The position numbers and the translations under genes were made by a program. Shown in pieces: positions 14,050 to 27,121 of a stretch of DNA of 64,000 nucleotides (position 1 is the stretch's first letter; the number at the start of each line of letters is the position of its first letter). The notes under the pieces are model-generated. The model was not told where the DNA came from. It did not search any database and saw nothing but the letters and a program-made list of their open reading frames with translations. The stretch comes from Onchocerca volvulus (Eukaryota > Nematoda > Chromadorea > Rhabditida > Onchocercidae). The stretch lies in the NCBI GenBank assembly GCA_000499405.2, contig HG738139.1, positions 16,034,858 to 16,098,857 of the forward strand, written 5' to 3'.

Positions 14050-14190
14050 ATCATTATTATTATTATTATCGTTATTATCATTAATGCAATTATTTTATTG
14101 TTATCATTATTATTTCGCTACTATTATGTTATTAGTACTGATATTATTATCATCATTATTATTACTAATAGCAACAGCAATAATGATAAT
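14050..14190. repeat. (ATT/ATC)-rich low-complexity tract
   Basis: Repeated attattatt, atcatt and gttattatc units are interspersed over about 140 bases. The open frame across it consists of simple-sequence codons only. Confidence 0.7.
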
Positions 14191-17100
14191 TAATTTTAAC
14201 AGTTTTAGTATACTTATCACTATTTCCGTTGTACCAAAATTTTACCGAAAATTCATTCAACAATTGGACAGCAATAGTAGCCATGGTGTGAATGAAAATA
14301 ATCAATCAATCGATTGATTTGTCAAACATTCTGGAAAGATATCTTTCTTCAATCATTTCCTTTCATAAACAATTCATTTACCGTAGACTTTTTTATTACT
14401 AAAATATTTCGATTAATAATACAATTTTGACTTTTCTTTTTCCTCTCAAATTTTGCTTGAATTTCTTTTTTTTTTTTTTTTTTTTTTTTTGTAAAATGAC
14501 CATTTTTATTATTTCTTTCATTTCTTCCTCATTTCAGTATTCATTATTATTATCATTATTTTTACTATTATTCATTATTATATTCCCATTAATTAATTCA
14601 TTCCAATATTTTCATTCCTTTCTTATTTTAGCATCCTTATCATTATCATTTTATTATCATTTTCAATTACATGCATTGACAACAACAAATCGCTGGATGA
14701 ATATGACATGTATTTAGATTCATTAAATTTTTGAATTTCAATTGTAATTTTAACGATTTATGGTGCTTATAACTTAATTTTTTCAGAAATCGAATCTGAT
14801 GATCTTTAACTGATAACAAATTATATCCTAACTTTTCGTACTTAAGATAATATATTCGCTTGGTGTGTAAATGTATGTCATTGAAATGAGACAGAAAGGT
14901 AAATAAAAGAGAAGGAAAGAAATAAAAAAGAAGGTGAAAGAGGAAAAAAGACCTGGAAAATTATATTAAACTAATATCGGAGTTTTGTTAATCTTTTTTG
15001 ATTTGATTTGATTTGTTTGATTGATTTTTTTTTTTGTTTATGTTTGTTTTGTATAGCTCTGTTTTTGTTTTGATTATGTTTTTTTGTGTTTTATTGGAAG
15101 AGAGCTTTCAAAATATAATTTTAGCAATTCCTTTTCATCCAGGTTTTCTAAATTTAAGACAAACTTAAAAGTTAGGAATGCAATAATTCATTTGTCCCCT
15201 TCGGTATTTTTTTATATTTCAACTTTTATTTATTAAGCTATTTTAATTCTTATTATTCCATCGCTTTGACAAAGTTTCAGTAATATCAACAACCAAATAA
15301 CTTTAATAGTACTTATTTAATTGTTTATCTAAGTTATTTATATAATTATTTAATTATATTAAGTAATGAAAATCAATTCATTGAGGTAGATGAGATTACC
15401 TAAAACTGTTAGATAATTTATCCTTCCGGTTATTCTATCCTATCTCACTATTTTCAAATGATCATCCATTGATGATTACCAATAATTTTAATTTCACAAT
15501 TCTATTATATTTTTTAAATTTTATTCAAAAAATAAGCATTTGATCATGAACATTAGTAATATGAGAAACGACCATCAATAAGACATTGGTGGTAATACTA
15601 TACTGATAAGATCATATTGCAATATTGTCATAATATCGTACATGGACTTTTTCTTCCAATAGTTTAAAATTTTTATTACTTTTCATTCTCGCTTTTTTTT
15701 TTCAAAATTCTTATCAGCAAATTGTTATCAATGCATTCCCAATGAACGTTGGTGCTATCCAATCGTTCTCACCCATCCAATAATTAAATGATTCTTATTC
15801 ACTTTTTTTTTTCTCCGTTTCGAATAAATAACTCAAATTTTTTTTTCTTTTTTTAGTTTTGTACATTGGTTGGAGAAAATTTTCTGATATCTTTATATTT
15901 AAATTTCAAAAATAAGAAGTTTTATAAGTATTAGTGCAGATTGTCTTTCTCGGAGTTTCGAAGATGAGGAAAAAAGATACTTATAGTGCACCTTTCGAAT
16001 TCTGGCGTTTTTTCTTTTTCTAATTTATTAATAATTTCATTAGAATTAATCCTTATCAAATATTACAAAGATTAATATCAACCTGTTAATTCAATCTGAT
16101 TATTTTATCTAGCTATTCGGTGAATAAGAGAAACTCAACAATAAATACCACTAAATAAACAAATGACACAATTTCATTTTGCATTTCATTTGGCCGTTAC
16201 TGTTCATTTTGAGAAACCAGTTGATATGGTAATTGAATGATATTAAAATTTCAGAAAGAAATATTTCAAAAAAAAAAAAATTACAAAATTAATGCCGAGG
16301 ATAAGATATATTCTAATGCTACTTATAACAATACTTAATTTCATATAATGAAGTGTGTTCAATAGATGCAGAATTTTTTTATTAAATACTTAAACAACTC
16401 ATCATCTTAGAATTAATCTGTTTATTTTAGGAGTAGAATTAACTCATTTCTCTTTCTCCTCACTTCACTAATTTTGAATTCATTCCTGCAGTACATTCCT
16501 TAGCGATCATTTTAAAGTATTCGTTTTCTGAATTATATGTCTAAGAAATATTTAAAGACAATCGTTTGAGAAATATCGCTTTTTTGGTTTTAAATTTAGG
16601 AATTCTATCAACTGAAGAAAATAATGTTACGCTTATTTTTAACGAATGAATTCTATCACCAAATAAATTTTCAATCGTTTACATATTTAGAATAGCTAAT
16701 TTGATTTTTATGTTAATAAAATTTATTGAACTATTATTGATTGAAAATTTAACTTTTTTTGGCTAAAATATTTTGTTCTTTGTTTTCTTTCCAAAGATAG
16801 TTATAAGTTTTATTGACTGCAGTATAATGCATCTAAATTACAATTTCCTGAGAAGGAAAAATCAATGTAGAATTTAAGAAGTTTTGAAAAAATTTAAAGC
16901 ATTCTATGTTTTAACGATTTACATTTTCCTTTTCTACGTTTCCAGCATTTTGAAAAATAATTTAAATCGTGAACGCTGCAAACTTATGCTATATTTAATA
17001 TGCTTCTAAATCAATGGAATCATCAAAAATGTTCAATAAATTTGGTTGTTAAATGTTAAATTTGCCTGAACTTATTATTTTATATTTATGTGAATATTTC

Positions 17101-18437
17101 CAAGTTATTCACCGTCAATTAAAACGAGCACAATATGTTGCCTTTCCGGCTTATTTGAAGTTTTTAAGTAAATAAGATATTCAGCCTTGATTTTATAAAA
17201 CGAAACAAACTGTTATTAATTAATTAAAAATAAATAAGAATACTCATTTCTGAGAAGCATATTTTTCGCATTTTCATTTCCAATCCTCATATTTCCATTT
17301 CTAATATTTTCGTCAATGTCAGATGCTACCAATTAAAAATGAAGTGAAACTACTGCAATTTCGCAACGAAATGACTTCTTTTTACTATCATTATCGTCGT
17401 TATTAATATTACTGTTTATGTTTTATTGTTATCACTGATTGTTATTGATTATCATTGGGAATTTATAAGAAAGGAAAAGTTAAACATTAAATCAAATCGT
17501 CCATTAATTAATTTATGTTCTATCCAAATTACATATTCAGATTTTTACATATTCAGAAAAACTACATGATTAACTTTGAAAAAAAAAAGAGAAAAAACTT
17601 TTTGAACAATTTTATCGGAAATTTTACCGCTACTTTTTTCCTCTTTTTCTCTTTTTGTCTTCTTTTTCCCTTTCTTCTTTTTTTTTTTTTTTTTTTTTGA
17701 TTTTTTTGATAAATGCAAATATTGTAGTACTTGTATTCGATATCAGAAGAGAATAAATGAATAGGAAAAGAATTTCTTCCAGATGGTACTTAAATCGAAG
17801 AATAGAATGGAAAAAAAGAACTTCAACCAAATGTTAAAATGAATAAGATGAAAAGCATCGTGCTATTATAAATTGTTTAATTGTAAAAAAGAAGGGAAAA
17901 AAATGAAAAAAGAAACAATAATTAAATTTTTTTTGTTTCCACTTTACAAAAAAGATTATAATTAATCAAAATAAGCGGAAATGAATATATAACTTTTTTT
18001 TCAATTTTAGTTTAGTAGTACAAATTTTTTCTTCCATTACTTTTTTCAGTCTTTAAATTATTTTGTTTAATCGATATTTACATATATTCAGTAACAAAAT
18101 TTGCCTTAATTTGTATGACTTTTAGTTTCGAGATTGACATTTTATAAAAAATATGGGAAGAATTTCAAAATAGTGATTAATCATTGCTGATATTTTATTG
18201 CAATAATATTTGCTTGAAATGTTGAATGATTTTCAATGGTTTCAAATATTTTAAGACAAGAGATGGGTAGGGGTGGATTAATTTTCTCATAATCATGATT
18301 TGTGATAATTCAATGATAATTTCTGCTATTTTTATGGAAGAAAGATTGATTTGAATGAATGTCTGGAAATAATAAACGATAAAAATTGAGAAAATTTATT
18401 TAAAAATCTTTTTCTTTTTTCCCTTTTAAAATCGTTG

Positions 18438-18490
18438 AAATAAAAGAGGAAAAAAGAAGAGAGAGAGAGAGAAAGAGAGAAGGAGAAAAA
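18438..18490. repeat. GA-rich purine tract
   Basis: A purine-only stretch contains agagagagagagaaagagag and related sequence. It is one of two GA tracts within 250 bases (see 18655-18685). Confidence 0.75.
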
Positions 18491-18654
18491 ATATATAAAC
18501 AGGGAGTTTCGAGTGAATTTATACCGTTGAATGTTTGTATAATTTAAAAATTTTTCTTTCAAAATAAAATAATAAAGGAAGGATCTATGAAAGAGAAAAG
18601 TAATAATACATAAAGTTATCAAATAAATTCATTTCGTCATAGTTAAATGAAAAG

Positions 18655-18685
18655 GGAGAGAGAGAGAGAGAGAGAGAGAGAGGAA
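18655..18685. repeat. (GA)n microsatellite
   Basis: An uninterrupted GA dinucleotide run of about 27 bases continues into a purine-rich tail to about 18710. Confidence 0.85.
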
Positions 18686-19146
18686 GAAAGAGAGAAAAGG
18701 AGAAAGGAGAAGCATCAAGATGATAGATATATGTTATTATAACAGTACTACAAATTTTACGAGAGAAAAGGATAAAATTGTTAAATCATATTTGACTTTT
18801 CTCCAATCTCACAGAAGAAGCAATGAAATCAAAAGCAAATTTCCGTTTTCATGCTTCTTTTACCTTTTCATTTACCTAACCGGATAGCAATTATCCGGTT
18901 TTCCGTGTTGCATTTTCCGGTTGGAAGTTATTTCATCATTCCTTAGCTATTGTAAAACAAAATGTATGTGTTAATTAAACAGATTTCGAGCTATCTTCCT
19001 CCTCTTTCTTTCTGATGAAATGTAAACATTTGTCGCTTACAACTTAATGGGACATTATAATACAAGATATACCTATCATATATTTGTCCCATTTTTGATA
19101 ATATTTCACGTAAGTCCGAATATTTTGTAATGTTAGAATTTTCAAG

Positions 19147-19250
19147 CGATCAAAGATCACGACGATTCTGTGTGCTGTGGGATAAGCCACAGAATGAGTT
19201 AAAGATCATCCTGAAAAAAGCATTTATCTCGGATAAACTGAACCTGATCG
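19147..19250. other. GC-richer segment with nested inverted repeats; possible structured RNA
   Basis: TTCTGTG (19166-19172) pairs with CACAGAA (19188-19194), and the alternative inner pair CTGTGG (19175-19180) / CCACAG (19187-19192) overlaps it. An outer pair CGATCA (19147-19152) / TGATCG (19245-19250) could close the whole element. The segment stands out from the very AT-rich surroundings. No open frame or known RNA family is recognised. Confidence 0.3.
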
Positions 19251-20811
19251 GTAGTATTTCCTAGGATTGTAACCTTCCAAACAGTAGCATTTGATTGGTC
19301 AAATTGTTTATCATAATAGTTCATTAAATTTTTAACATCATTTTATAAATAAATTTTTTCCAAGCAGATGTTAAAATAAAAAAACATCAAAATTATGGTA
19401 TTTAAATACTTCAGCTAGTCAATGTCGAGATTTCTTTTCATAATTTAAACTTGATTATTTAAAGAAACTAATTTCGTAAATTTGTTTAAAAAAAGGAAAG
19501 AATATGTGGATAAATATACTTATTAGTACAAGAATTTCATGTGATTTTGATTTGTGAATCAAACATTTGCTTTTTTCTTCTTTCTTCTTTTTTTCTTTTT
19601 TTTTTAAGAAAAGATTTGAAAAGAGAAAATTTTAATATTCATTGACATTAGAATAAAAAAGTGTCACTTTTTACTTTTTATTTTCACCAAAGAAGAAAGG
19701 ATTATGTAGCTATCAGCAAAACTGAGATTATTTCACTGATTAAAACTTTTGCTTTATTCGATTGAAGACATGTCATCATTCTGCAATATATTATCGATAT
19801 TTAATGAGAAAATTAAATTCAAATTTGAGCAACATTCATAATCGATATTTTTTTTTAAGAAATTTCGAATGATCAATTTTGAAATAAGCTTTTTATTTTT
19901 TAAAAGAAACATTTTATAATATTCATAGTATCATAATTCTAAATTGCTTTGTAAATTTTTTTCCCCTTTTCTGTCAAACCTAATTTCGAATTTCATATTT
20001 TGACTTAAATTTTGAAAAGAATTGAAATTTTGTTTTCTTGTTTAGGAAAAAACAAACTTTATCATCGAATAATTCAAAACTAAACTTTATCGTCGAATGA
20101 TTCATATATGTGTAAAAAGGAAAAAAGCGAAGGATGAGAAGATGATTTGCTAATATTAGTATTCAATTACGATTATATATAACAATAGTTGTTGGTTCTT
20201 TCCTTTTCGCCATATATTTTTCCTTTTCATATTTTATTTTTGTTTTTTCTTTCCTCTTCTTTCTCTCTTTTTTTTTTGTTTTTAATTTCATTACATTTTA
20301 CTAATAATTAAACCAAGTAATGAATGAATAAAATCAAATCTATTCGACTTAACTGTCCAATAATATGTAGCAATTGGATTAAATTAAATTTATCCGACTG
20401 AAATTCCCGATTTTAAATCATTTAATTTAACTGTTCGTATTCTAAGTTTCATGAAAGTTGATCGTACATGTGGAGTCTCAACCGATCATTTTTGTCATTT
20501 AAAATTTCGAAATATGAACAATTTGATGAACTGGTGATATTAGCAACGGAAATTTAATTTGATCAACTGTTTGTTGACCGATACATCTCTCGACTTATCT
20601 CATCAAATCGATCCATAATTTAATATTATGTATATTCCATTTCCTTTATCAATCTCTCTTTTTATCACCGTTATATTCTCATTTTATTCATCATTTATTT
20701 ATTTAGCTGAATATTTAATTTGAAAAAATTCGCATAAATTCCAATTTTTCCTATGATACAATCATCGAATGATTCGTCTAATTCATTCATTGCCTTTCCT
20801 TTCTTTTTTTG

Positions 20812-20843
<32 letters not shown>
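20812..20843. repeat. (AAT)n microsatellite
   Basis: About ten uninterrupted ataat units are followed by a degenerate aat/gat tract to about 20905. The Asn-rich open frame here is a by-product. Confidence 0.85.
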
Positions 20844-20844
<1 letters not shown>

Positions 20845-21474
20845 TTTCTTTCTTTTTTGATATTAACAATAATAATAATATTAATGATAACGATAATGAT
20901 AATAATGAACAAAAGAATGAAATTCATATCATTTTCATAGATTTTTCATTTTCGATTTTCGAAAATATTTCGCTTTTAAAAATATCGTTCCGATACATAC
21001 AATTCTTATTTTCAATTATTCAGCATTGTTAACTGAAATAAATTTTCGAAATTCGAAGAAGTATGATACAATCATGCAGTGATTATGGTTGCATGAAGTA
21101 ATCAATGGCTATCATTCAACATGGATTAGGTAATTTCTAAATCTTATCTTTCGGCAAATTTTCATCAATTTTTCTGATCGATACTCACGGAATTTTTTGT
21201 TTAATTAAGAAAGATAGTAAATAATGATGACGAATATCTTGTTCCTGAAATCTATCGCTAAAATAACATACAGATTTTAGCATTAAACTTTCGCTCTGTA
21301 TATGCTATGAAGCGAAAAAATTAAAAAATTAAAAAGCAAATAATCATATTAATTCTTAAAATTTTTAACAGTTCATTTATTGATTAAAAATTTCGATTTT
21401 TCGATTAGAATTAAAGTTCGAGAATTTTTTGCAGCCAAGAAAAGTATTATTGATCAGATAAAAACGATAGAATT

Positions 21475-23382
21475 ATGTCAGTGGATAAGACTATTGAAGA
21501 GCTAAGCTATACATTAGCTCAATTAGGTAACCTGGTGGGTCATATTAATTCACAAATTGGACAACTTGCTTCCAGGTTAAGCTTTTCTTCTACCTCTCTT
21601 TTATCTTGCAAGAACTTATTTTATCAATGATTTAAACATTTTCTTATCAGTAATATTTCGCTTTTTCTAAAACTATATTGATGTAAACTTTTAGTGTTTC
21701 AAATTTTTAGAATCAATTTAACATTAGATACATTTGATCAATCGGTGGCAGGAATAGCTGTTGATGCAGAAATTATTTCAAATCATGTTTCTAATACTAT
21801 ATCACAGGTAATTTTTAATTTATTTCATTATTCAATTCCTAAAAGTAGAATGAAATTTGATTTCCTTGCACTAAATAATTAATTGATTTTTTCATAACAA
21901 ATTTGGTTTAATTTTAATTTCAATTATTTGAATTAAATTAAAGTTCGGAAAACTGTAATATACATTTTGATTTTCTTTTTTACCTTTAAATAAATAACAT
22001 TCTTGTATTAAATTTAGTTTAATTTTAATTGATTGTTGGAAATTTGAGAAAAATTATTGAATTTAATAATTTGAGCTATATGATGGAATTAATTGCAGGT
22101 ACCAAATGGATGGTTATTTTATTTATTGCTTTTAACGATAATTGTTGTGTTTTTGTTGCTATCAATTACATTAATATTAGGCACAATAAAACGAAGTTTT
22201 GATATCTATGAACTATTCAAGAAACTTTCTACTTCTAATTCCAGTAAGTTGTGTGTAGAATTATTTAAAAAATTCGAATTTTCATTTTTTTTTTCCCAAA
22301 CACTTGACATTGTTGAATGTCTTATTTTAAAATACAGCCTAATCAAGCGTTATTTTGTCAACTAAATGAATCAATGTCATCACAAGTTGACTTTTGTTTA
22401 CCTTTCATTCAAAGCTTTGTTTACAACGATCTAAGCTAATCGAATGTTTGTTAAGCAAATAGTTTGCACAGGATTTCAATGAGAATTGATTCGAATGTCA
22501 AGATGATATAGTGTGATTGCTTGACAAAAAAAAATTTTATCTTATGAAACATACATCAATCTTTTTCTAATTTTATCTAATTTTCCAATTTTTCATACGC
22601 AAAATTTAAATTTGCCGTATAATAAGAAAAATTAAAACAAAAAATGAAAATGATTTGTAATGTCAGAAGCAGGTCATTCTTACGGTCAAAAACAGTATAG
22701 ATTAGGATCGGATGGTATCTTCAAGCAAGATCATGTATCAATATCGATGGATATGGAATGTGAGCCAAGACGGGTTGGTCTCGAAATGAATGGCGATTTG
22801 AAAAAGCGAAGTTTGTTCTTTTTTTTCTCCCATAATTGGCAATTAAATATGAAAACTATTCATGCATTAGTTGCAAGTAATTTTTAAGGAAAAAATTAAA
22901 ATTTAAGCTTGAATTATTTCAACCTTTTTTTTTTTGCTACAAGGAATGCTAAAACTTTTTTACTATCAACAGTACAGATAATGTATTTGCATTAAAATAA
23001 ATAAGCATAATCGATTGGATTAATTCAAAAAAAAAAAAAAAAAAAAAGAAAAGATTGATTTATTTGAAAATCAATGATAGGTTATAATAAATGAACGTAT
23101 GGAATAAAATAATGAAATAATGTTGATTTTTTTTTTTTATACTTATTTTTCTCAGTCATTTAAGTATAAAAAAATGGAAAATAAGAAAAAATTTTTAAAT
23201 TTGGGAATAAATTTAGTGGAAATTTTTCTATAAATTTGAATAAATTTTTAGGATCACCACCGGATAAATCTCAATATCACGATTATGCGTCATCGTTTAG
23301 CAAGGAGCAGTATGCTACTATGACAACCGAATCATTAAACATTCCTAAAACAACATTTACAAATAGTTTTGCTCAAGTTTAA
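21475..23382 (+). CDS. Uncharacterised single-pass membrane protein, 205 aa (paralogue of the gene at 25239)
   Basis: Five exons: 21475-21575, 21711-21807, 22099-22243, 22667-22810 and 23252-23382 (TAA 23380-23382), all in phase. ATG 21475 is the first in-frame start; a TTTTTTGCAG acceptor at 21425-21434, 40 bases upstream, could be a spliced-leader site. Residues 1-66 are polar with regular hydrophobics (probably helical), without a signal peptide, and include a possible N-glycosylation site (INLT, 35-38). Residues about 71-95 form one membrane span (WLFYLLLLTIIVVFLLLSIT). The remaining 110 residues are polar, Ser/Tyr/Lys-rich and probably cytoplasmic, because Lys-Arg follows the span. No family is recognised. 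The second gene 1.9 kb downstream has the same layout and an intron at the same codon. AATAAA lies at about 23516. Function is unknown. Confidence 0.8.
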
Positions 23383-25238
23383 AATATTTAAAATGTTTTG
23401 ATAAAAAATATTCAGTTCATTTCTTTCAATTCAGATCAGACCATATTTTTTCATACATCGATTTAATCGATAAAAATTCATTATTTCTTTAGTAATTTAA
23501 GCTTAGAATTGTTAAAATAAAGCAAAAATTTTGATTATAATTTAAAATTGAAAAATAATCAATATAAATTATTACAATTTGTTATAATTCATTAGGTATA
23601 AACAAATAAACAAATTCAGCTATATAATTATTTATATTTGTTTATTTTGATCAGCAAGGAAGTTATTAATATTTTTAATTATTTACATATTCAATGTATG
23701 ACTAATCTTTTAAATCGCTTTTTTTTTCTTAATTTTCTAATATTTTTTTAAAATTGAACTCAATCTGAATCATTTTTTTTTCATTACAATTTATTTTCCA
23801 TTTCTTAGATATATATTCAAACTAAATTTCTTCTTTTCATCTTTATTTTGCAATTTTTAATATTTTAATTTGCATATCTTTTAAAAACTCTGCTATTTTC
23901 TTCCAAATAAGCATAAAACGAATCATTTACTTGGAACTTTTTGATATCTTTTATTGATGAATCGGTCTAGATTATTCAAGATATCTCGGGTTATATATCT
24001 TCTTGAGGTTTTTCCTAAATTATCATGATAATTGTCTTTCCCTTACATCTATGAAAATTAATCGTTCCGTAATTAGTCAAATGTAATAATGATCTCATAA
24101 TTTTTTTCTAAAAGAAAAAGATTATTTAATCATTGTGCCTTCTGTTGTTAATGATAATACCAGGTATTTCATTTAAAAAAGAAAAAGACTTTATAAATAA
24201 ATATTTTCTAACTGCTACTTCCTGACTTATTCGTATCATAATCGTATTTATGCCATGATTTTATCTTAATAATTATATTTCCGAAAAAACGAATTTTTCC
24301 GATCACAGCTTTCTTTTGCCACCTTCCAATCAAACACAAATATTGATCAGAAATAAATAATTAAAATTAAATGAAATTATTGATTTGTTGATACTTCAGT
24401 AAAATTGTAACGACGCAGTTCAATTCATCCCACACCAGTCAAGTAAATTTTCATCGGTAAAGAAACTAGTTTTACTGAATATATCAATAATTAAATTTTA
24501 GAAATAAGATTAGATTGATTAGTTCAGAAGATGCTATTACTTTGTTTTTTACTTGCTGTATGCCTATTTCAATTTCTATTAAAATACTTGATAAAATTAC
24601 GTATATGATCATTAGAAAGAAATGTTTCCAACGTTACAAACTTCGAAAATTATGAATGTGAGCTTTTCTTTAATCTTGCTGGAGTTATATTCATAAAAAG
24701 CAATCGATAACTCTCATCAGATTTCGAAAGAACTGGGAATTGTAAATAAAAATTATAATATTATCAAATTTTCTGATTAATTGGAAAAAAAAATGATTTA
24801 TCAGAATATTTTCTGCTAATAATGAATTGCTGTTGAGGGAAAAATTACTTTTTCTTCTTTAATTTTTGCGTAGCATTTATACAAAATTGATTCAAATTTT
24901 AATGATTAAAATTGATTTAAAAAATCGATGTAGCGCAACCTTTATCCTTTATCCTTTAATGAAATTGGAAATGTAATAAATTTTTGATTCATTTCTTTAT
25001 CCAAATTAATTTTTAGAGACTAATTTACTTAAATTTTATCATTTATTTATATAAATAGTAATAATTTTTTCATCATTTTACTTACGAAAGCACATGATTT
25101 GGAATGTCTCTCTTAACAAATTAAATAATGTCATTTATTTCTATGCATTTCGAATTGTTTCATGTCATGACATTTGTATAATTAATAATTAATATTTCAT
25201 TTGCATAATTAGTTATTAATAACTTATTCAGTTAGTAG
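23383..25238. other. Intergenic spacer between the two membrane-protein genes
   Basis: It is AT-rich with no recognisable exon. It should hold the 3' UTR of the upstream gene (AATAAA about 23516) and the promoter of the downstream one. A TTATTCAG acceptor at 25224-25231 immediately precedes the next ATG. Confidence 0.55.
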
Positions 25239-25893
25239 ATGACAGCGGATGATGAAGTTCGTAATATTCGTTGGACATTGGAAAAAATACATCAAGCATT
25301 ATATGGAATAGACAATGAATTTGAAAAAGCTTTGCCAGAAATAAATAATATTTTGACTAAATTGGAACAGATCATAACAAATATAGCGAATGAAGCAAGC
25401 GATATTCGCAATACAACGATTCAGACTATTTCAAATGTAAGTTTTTCAAAATTTTTCTTCACTAATTTATCATTAGCATGTTCATATAATTATTCAGTAA
25501 TTATCATTTTGAAATTATAAATTATGATTTTAGCAAAAATCAATCGAAAATTTATTTCAGTTCCCGAATTATACCGTATATTTCTTGATCCTTCTTATCT
25601 TAGAAGTAGCAGCAGGTATTACTGCACTTATACTCATCTATTTCATTATCATTTCCTTCAATCAACTTTATCACAAACAATTTATACCATATGATAAGAG
25701 GAAAAATGGAAAATTATTTCGGAAGAGTAATGAAAAGGATATGCAAAAATACGATGCTAAAGCTCTTGTCTACTATGGTCCTTCATCATCATTTGCATCA
25801 TTAGATATACCATATGATAAAAATGATAAGGAATGGTGGATTGAAATGCATAATTTAGATAATCGACGATTAATTCAGCCTGAAAAAGTTTAG
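25239..25893 (+). CDS. Uncharacterised single-pass membrane protein, 176 aa (paralogue of the gene at 21475)
   Basis: Two exons: 25239-25436 (66 codons, donor AAT|GTAAGT) and 25561-25893 (TAG at the end). A possible trans-splice acceptor (TTATTCAG) ends 7 bases before the ATG. Residues 1-66 are acidic and probably helical (IRWTLEKIHQALYGI, LTKLEQIITNIANEA), with NTT and NYT sequons beside the membrane. Residues about 70-97 are the membrane span (VYFLILLILEVAAGITALIL). The tail of about 80 residues is basic next to the membrane (YDKRKNGK), then rich in Tyr, Asp and Trp. There is no signal peptide; charge bias suggests outside N-terminus and cytoplasmic C-terminus. Layout and the intron after codon 66 match the upstream gene, which argues for tandem duplication followed by strong divergence. 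No known domain is recognised. Confidence 0.8.
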
Positions 25894-27121
25894 TGGTTAT
25901 AGATTATATCAATTTTGAAATTCTTGAAATCTTAAATTTAAATATTAAATTTAGAAAACATCGTAAAATGGGCGAATTACTTTTGAAACGAAATAATAAC
26001 TGATCTGCGATAAATGTGCATTCTAAAAATTTCTCCTTCGAAAGATTTGATTTGAAATTTTGTTTTTATTTACTTTTTCATGAAAAATCATCTGTTTATC
26101 ATTTTCTCGTCATTTCATTCCAGCAAAAAACATTTCAAAACTTATATGTTGAAAAGTGATGTATTTTATCCAGAATTTCTGTATATATTCAGACTTATGC
26201 ATTAAAATTTCGTTACTACGTTTTGTTAAATTCCGAAGTAGAGAGAGATGTAATCATGATTAATCATGATTTAATCTTTCCGACAAAATTTCTTTCTTCC
26301 TTTTTCACTTGTTTTCAAATAGTAAATTATCTCAATCAATCATCTTTTATCGTTGAATAATCATAGTTGCAAACCAATAATATATCATTTATGAAATAAT
26401 ATGCGGAGCAGTAAATATTATATCATAAATCTTCTATACAGTAACTTCGACTTTTATCCATTTACAGTATCATCTCAACAGATCTTTTATCGCAGTATGT
26501 ATTATACCGTATTTGATGTTTAATAAGTTTCTCATTTTTTGTTCTTTTATTGTATTACTGTATACAATAAGTTCAATAATTTGGACTTTTTTTTGTAAAA
26601 AATTTGATCATCAAATTGTTTGATATAACTTTTGCTGCATAAACATTTCTTTCAGTTCAATTTTTGCATAAAAATTAAAAATAAAAAATATGAACTGTTC
26701 ATATAATAATGGAATGAAATTGAAATTTTTTATTTTAATATAAAAAAAATTAATGATGAAAAAAAGACAAAAAATCAATTATCCAATCAATATTCAATAT
26801 GATACAGTTTATCAGAATTAATTTCATTAATATTAGCCTCATGATGATTTTCGTCTAATTAAAAAGTCAAATTAATTTTTCTATCTTCAATATTTTTTCT
26901 TCCTTTTTTCAAATTATTTAATTTAAAGTTTTTATATAAATTAAATCAAAAATAATGCTTAAAAAATTATTCGCTTGCAATTTAAACTTAAAAAAAAATT
27001 CCACCCAATGTTTATGCTCAAATTTTGGAGTGTATCATAAAAAAGTGTCATTATTTAAAAAAAAAAAAAAAAAGAATCAATGATAATTTATACAATAAAA
27101 TGGTTAACAGTAATTGAAAAC
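25894..27121. other. Intergenic region, convergent 3' ends
   Basis: It is AT-rich and lies between the 3' ends of the membrane-protein gene (+) and the first annexin (-). A local repeat of taatcatgat occurs at 26251-26269, and a poly-A run at 27057-27073. No gene is seen. Confidence 0.55.

Larger units (their letters stand above)
9705..21474. other. Long intergenic, gene-poor region
   Basis: About 11.8 kb in which I see no recognisable protein domain. It probably holds the neuferricin first exon and promoter at its left end. Contents: (ATT/ATC)-rich microsatellite around 14050-14190; poly-T tracts near 14466-14490 and 17683-17698; GA-rich tracts at 18440-18490 and 18655-18685; an (AAT)n run at 20812-20843; and a GC-richer segment with nested inverted repeats at 19147-19250. 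A weak minus-strand open frame at 12004-11807 is listed separately. Confidence 0.55.

Noticed and set aside
14427..14717. 96-codon + strand hydrophobic frame
   Set aside because: It is driven by poly-T and (ATT)n tracts giving Phe/Leu/Ile runs; a low-complexity artefact.
18332..18622. 96-codon minus frame with a Ser/Leu repeat
   Set aside because: The repeat comes from the GA microsatellite read in reverse; no supporting signal.
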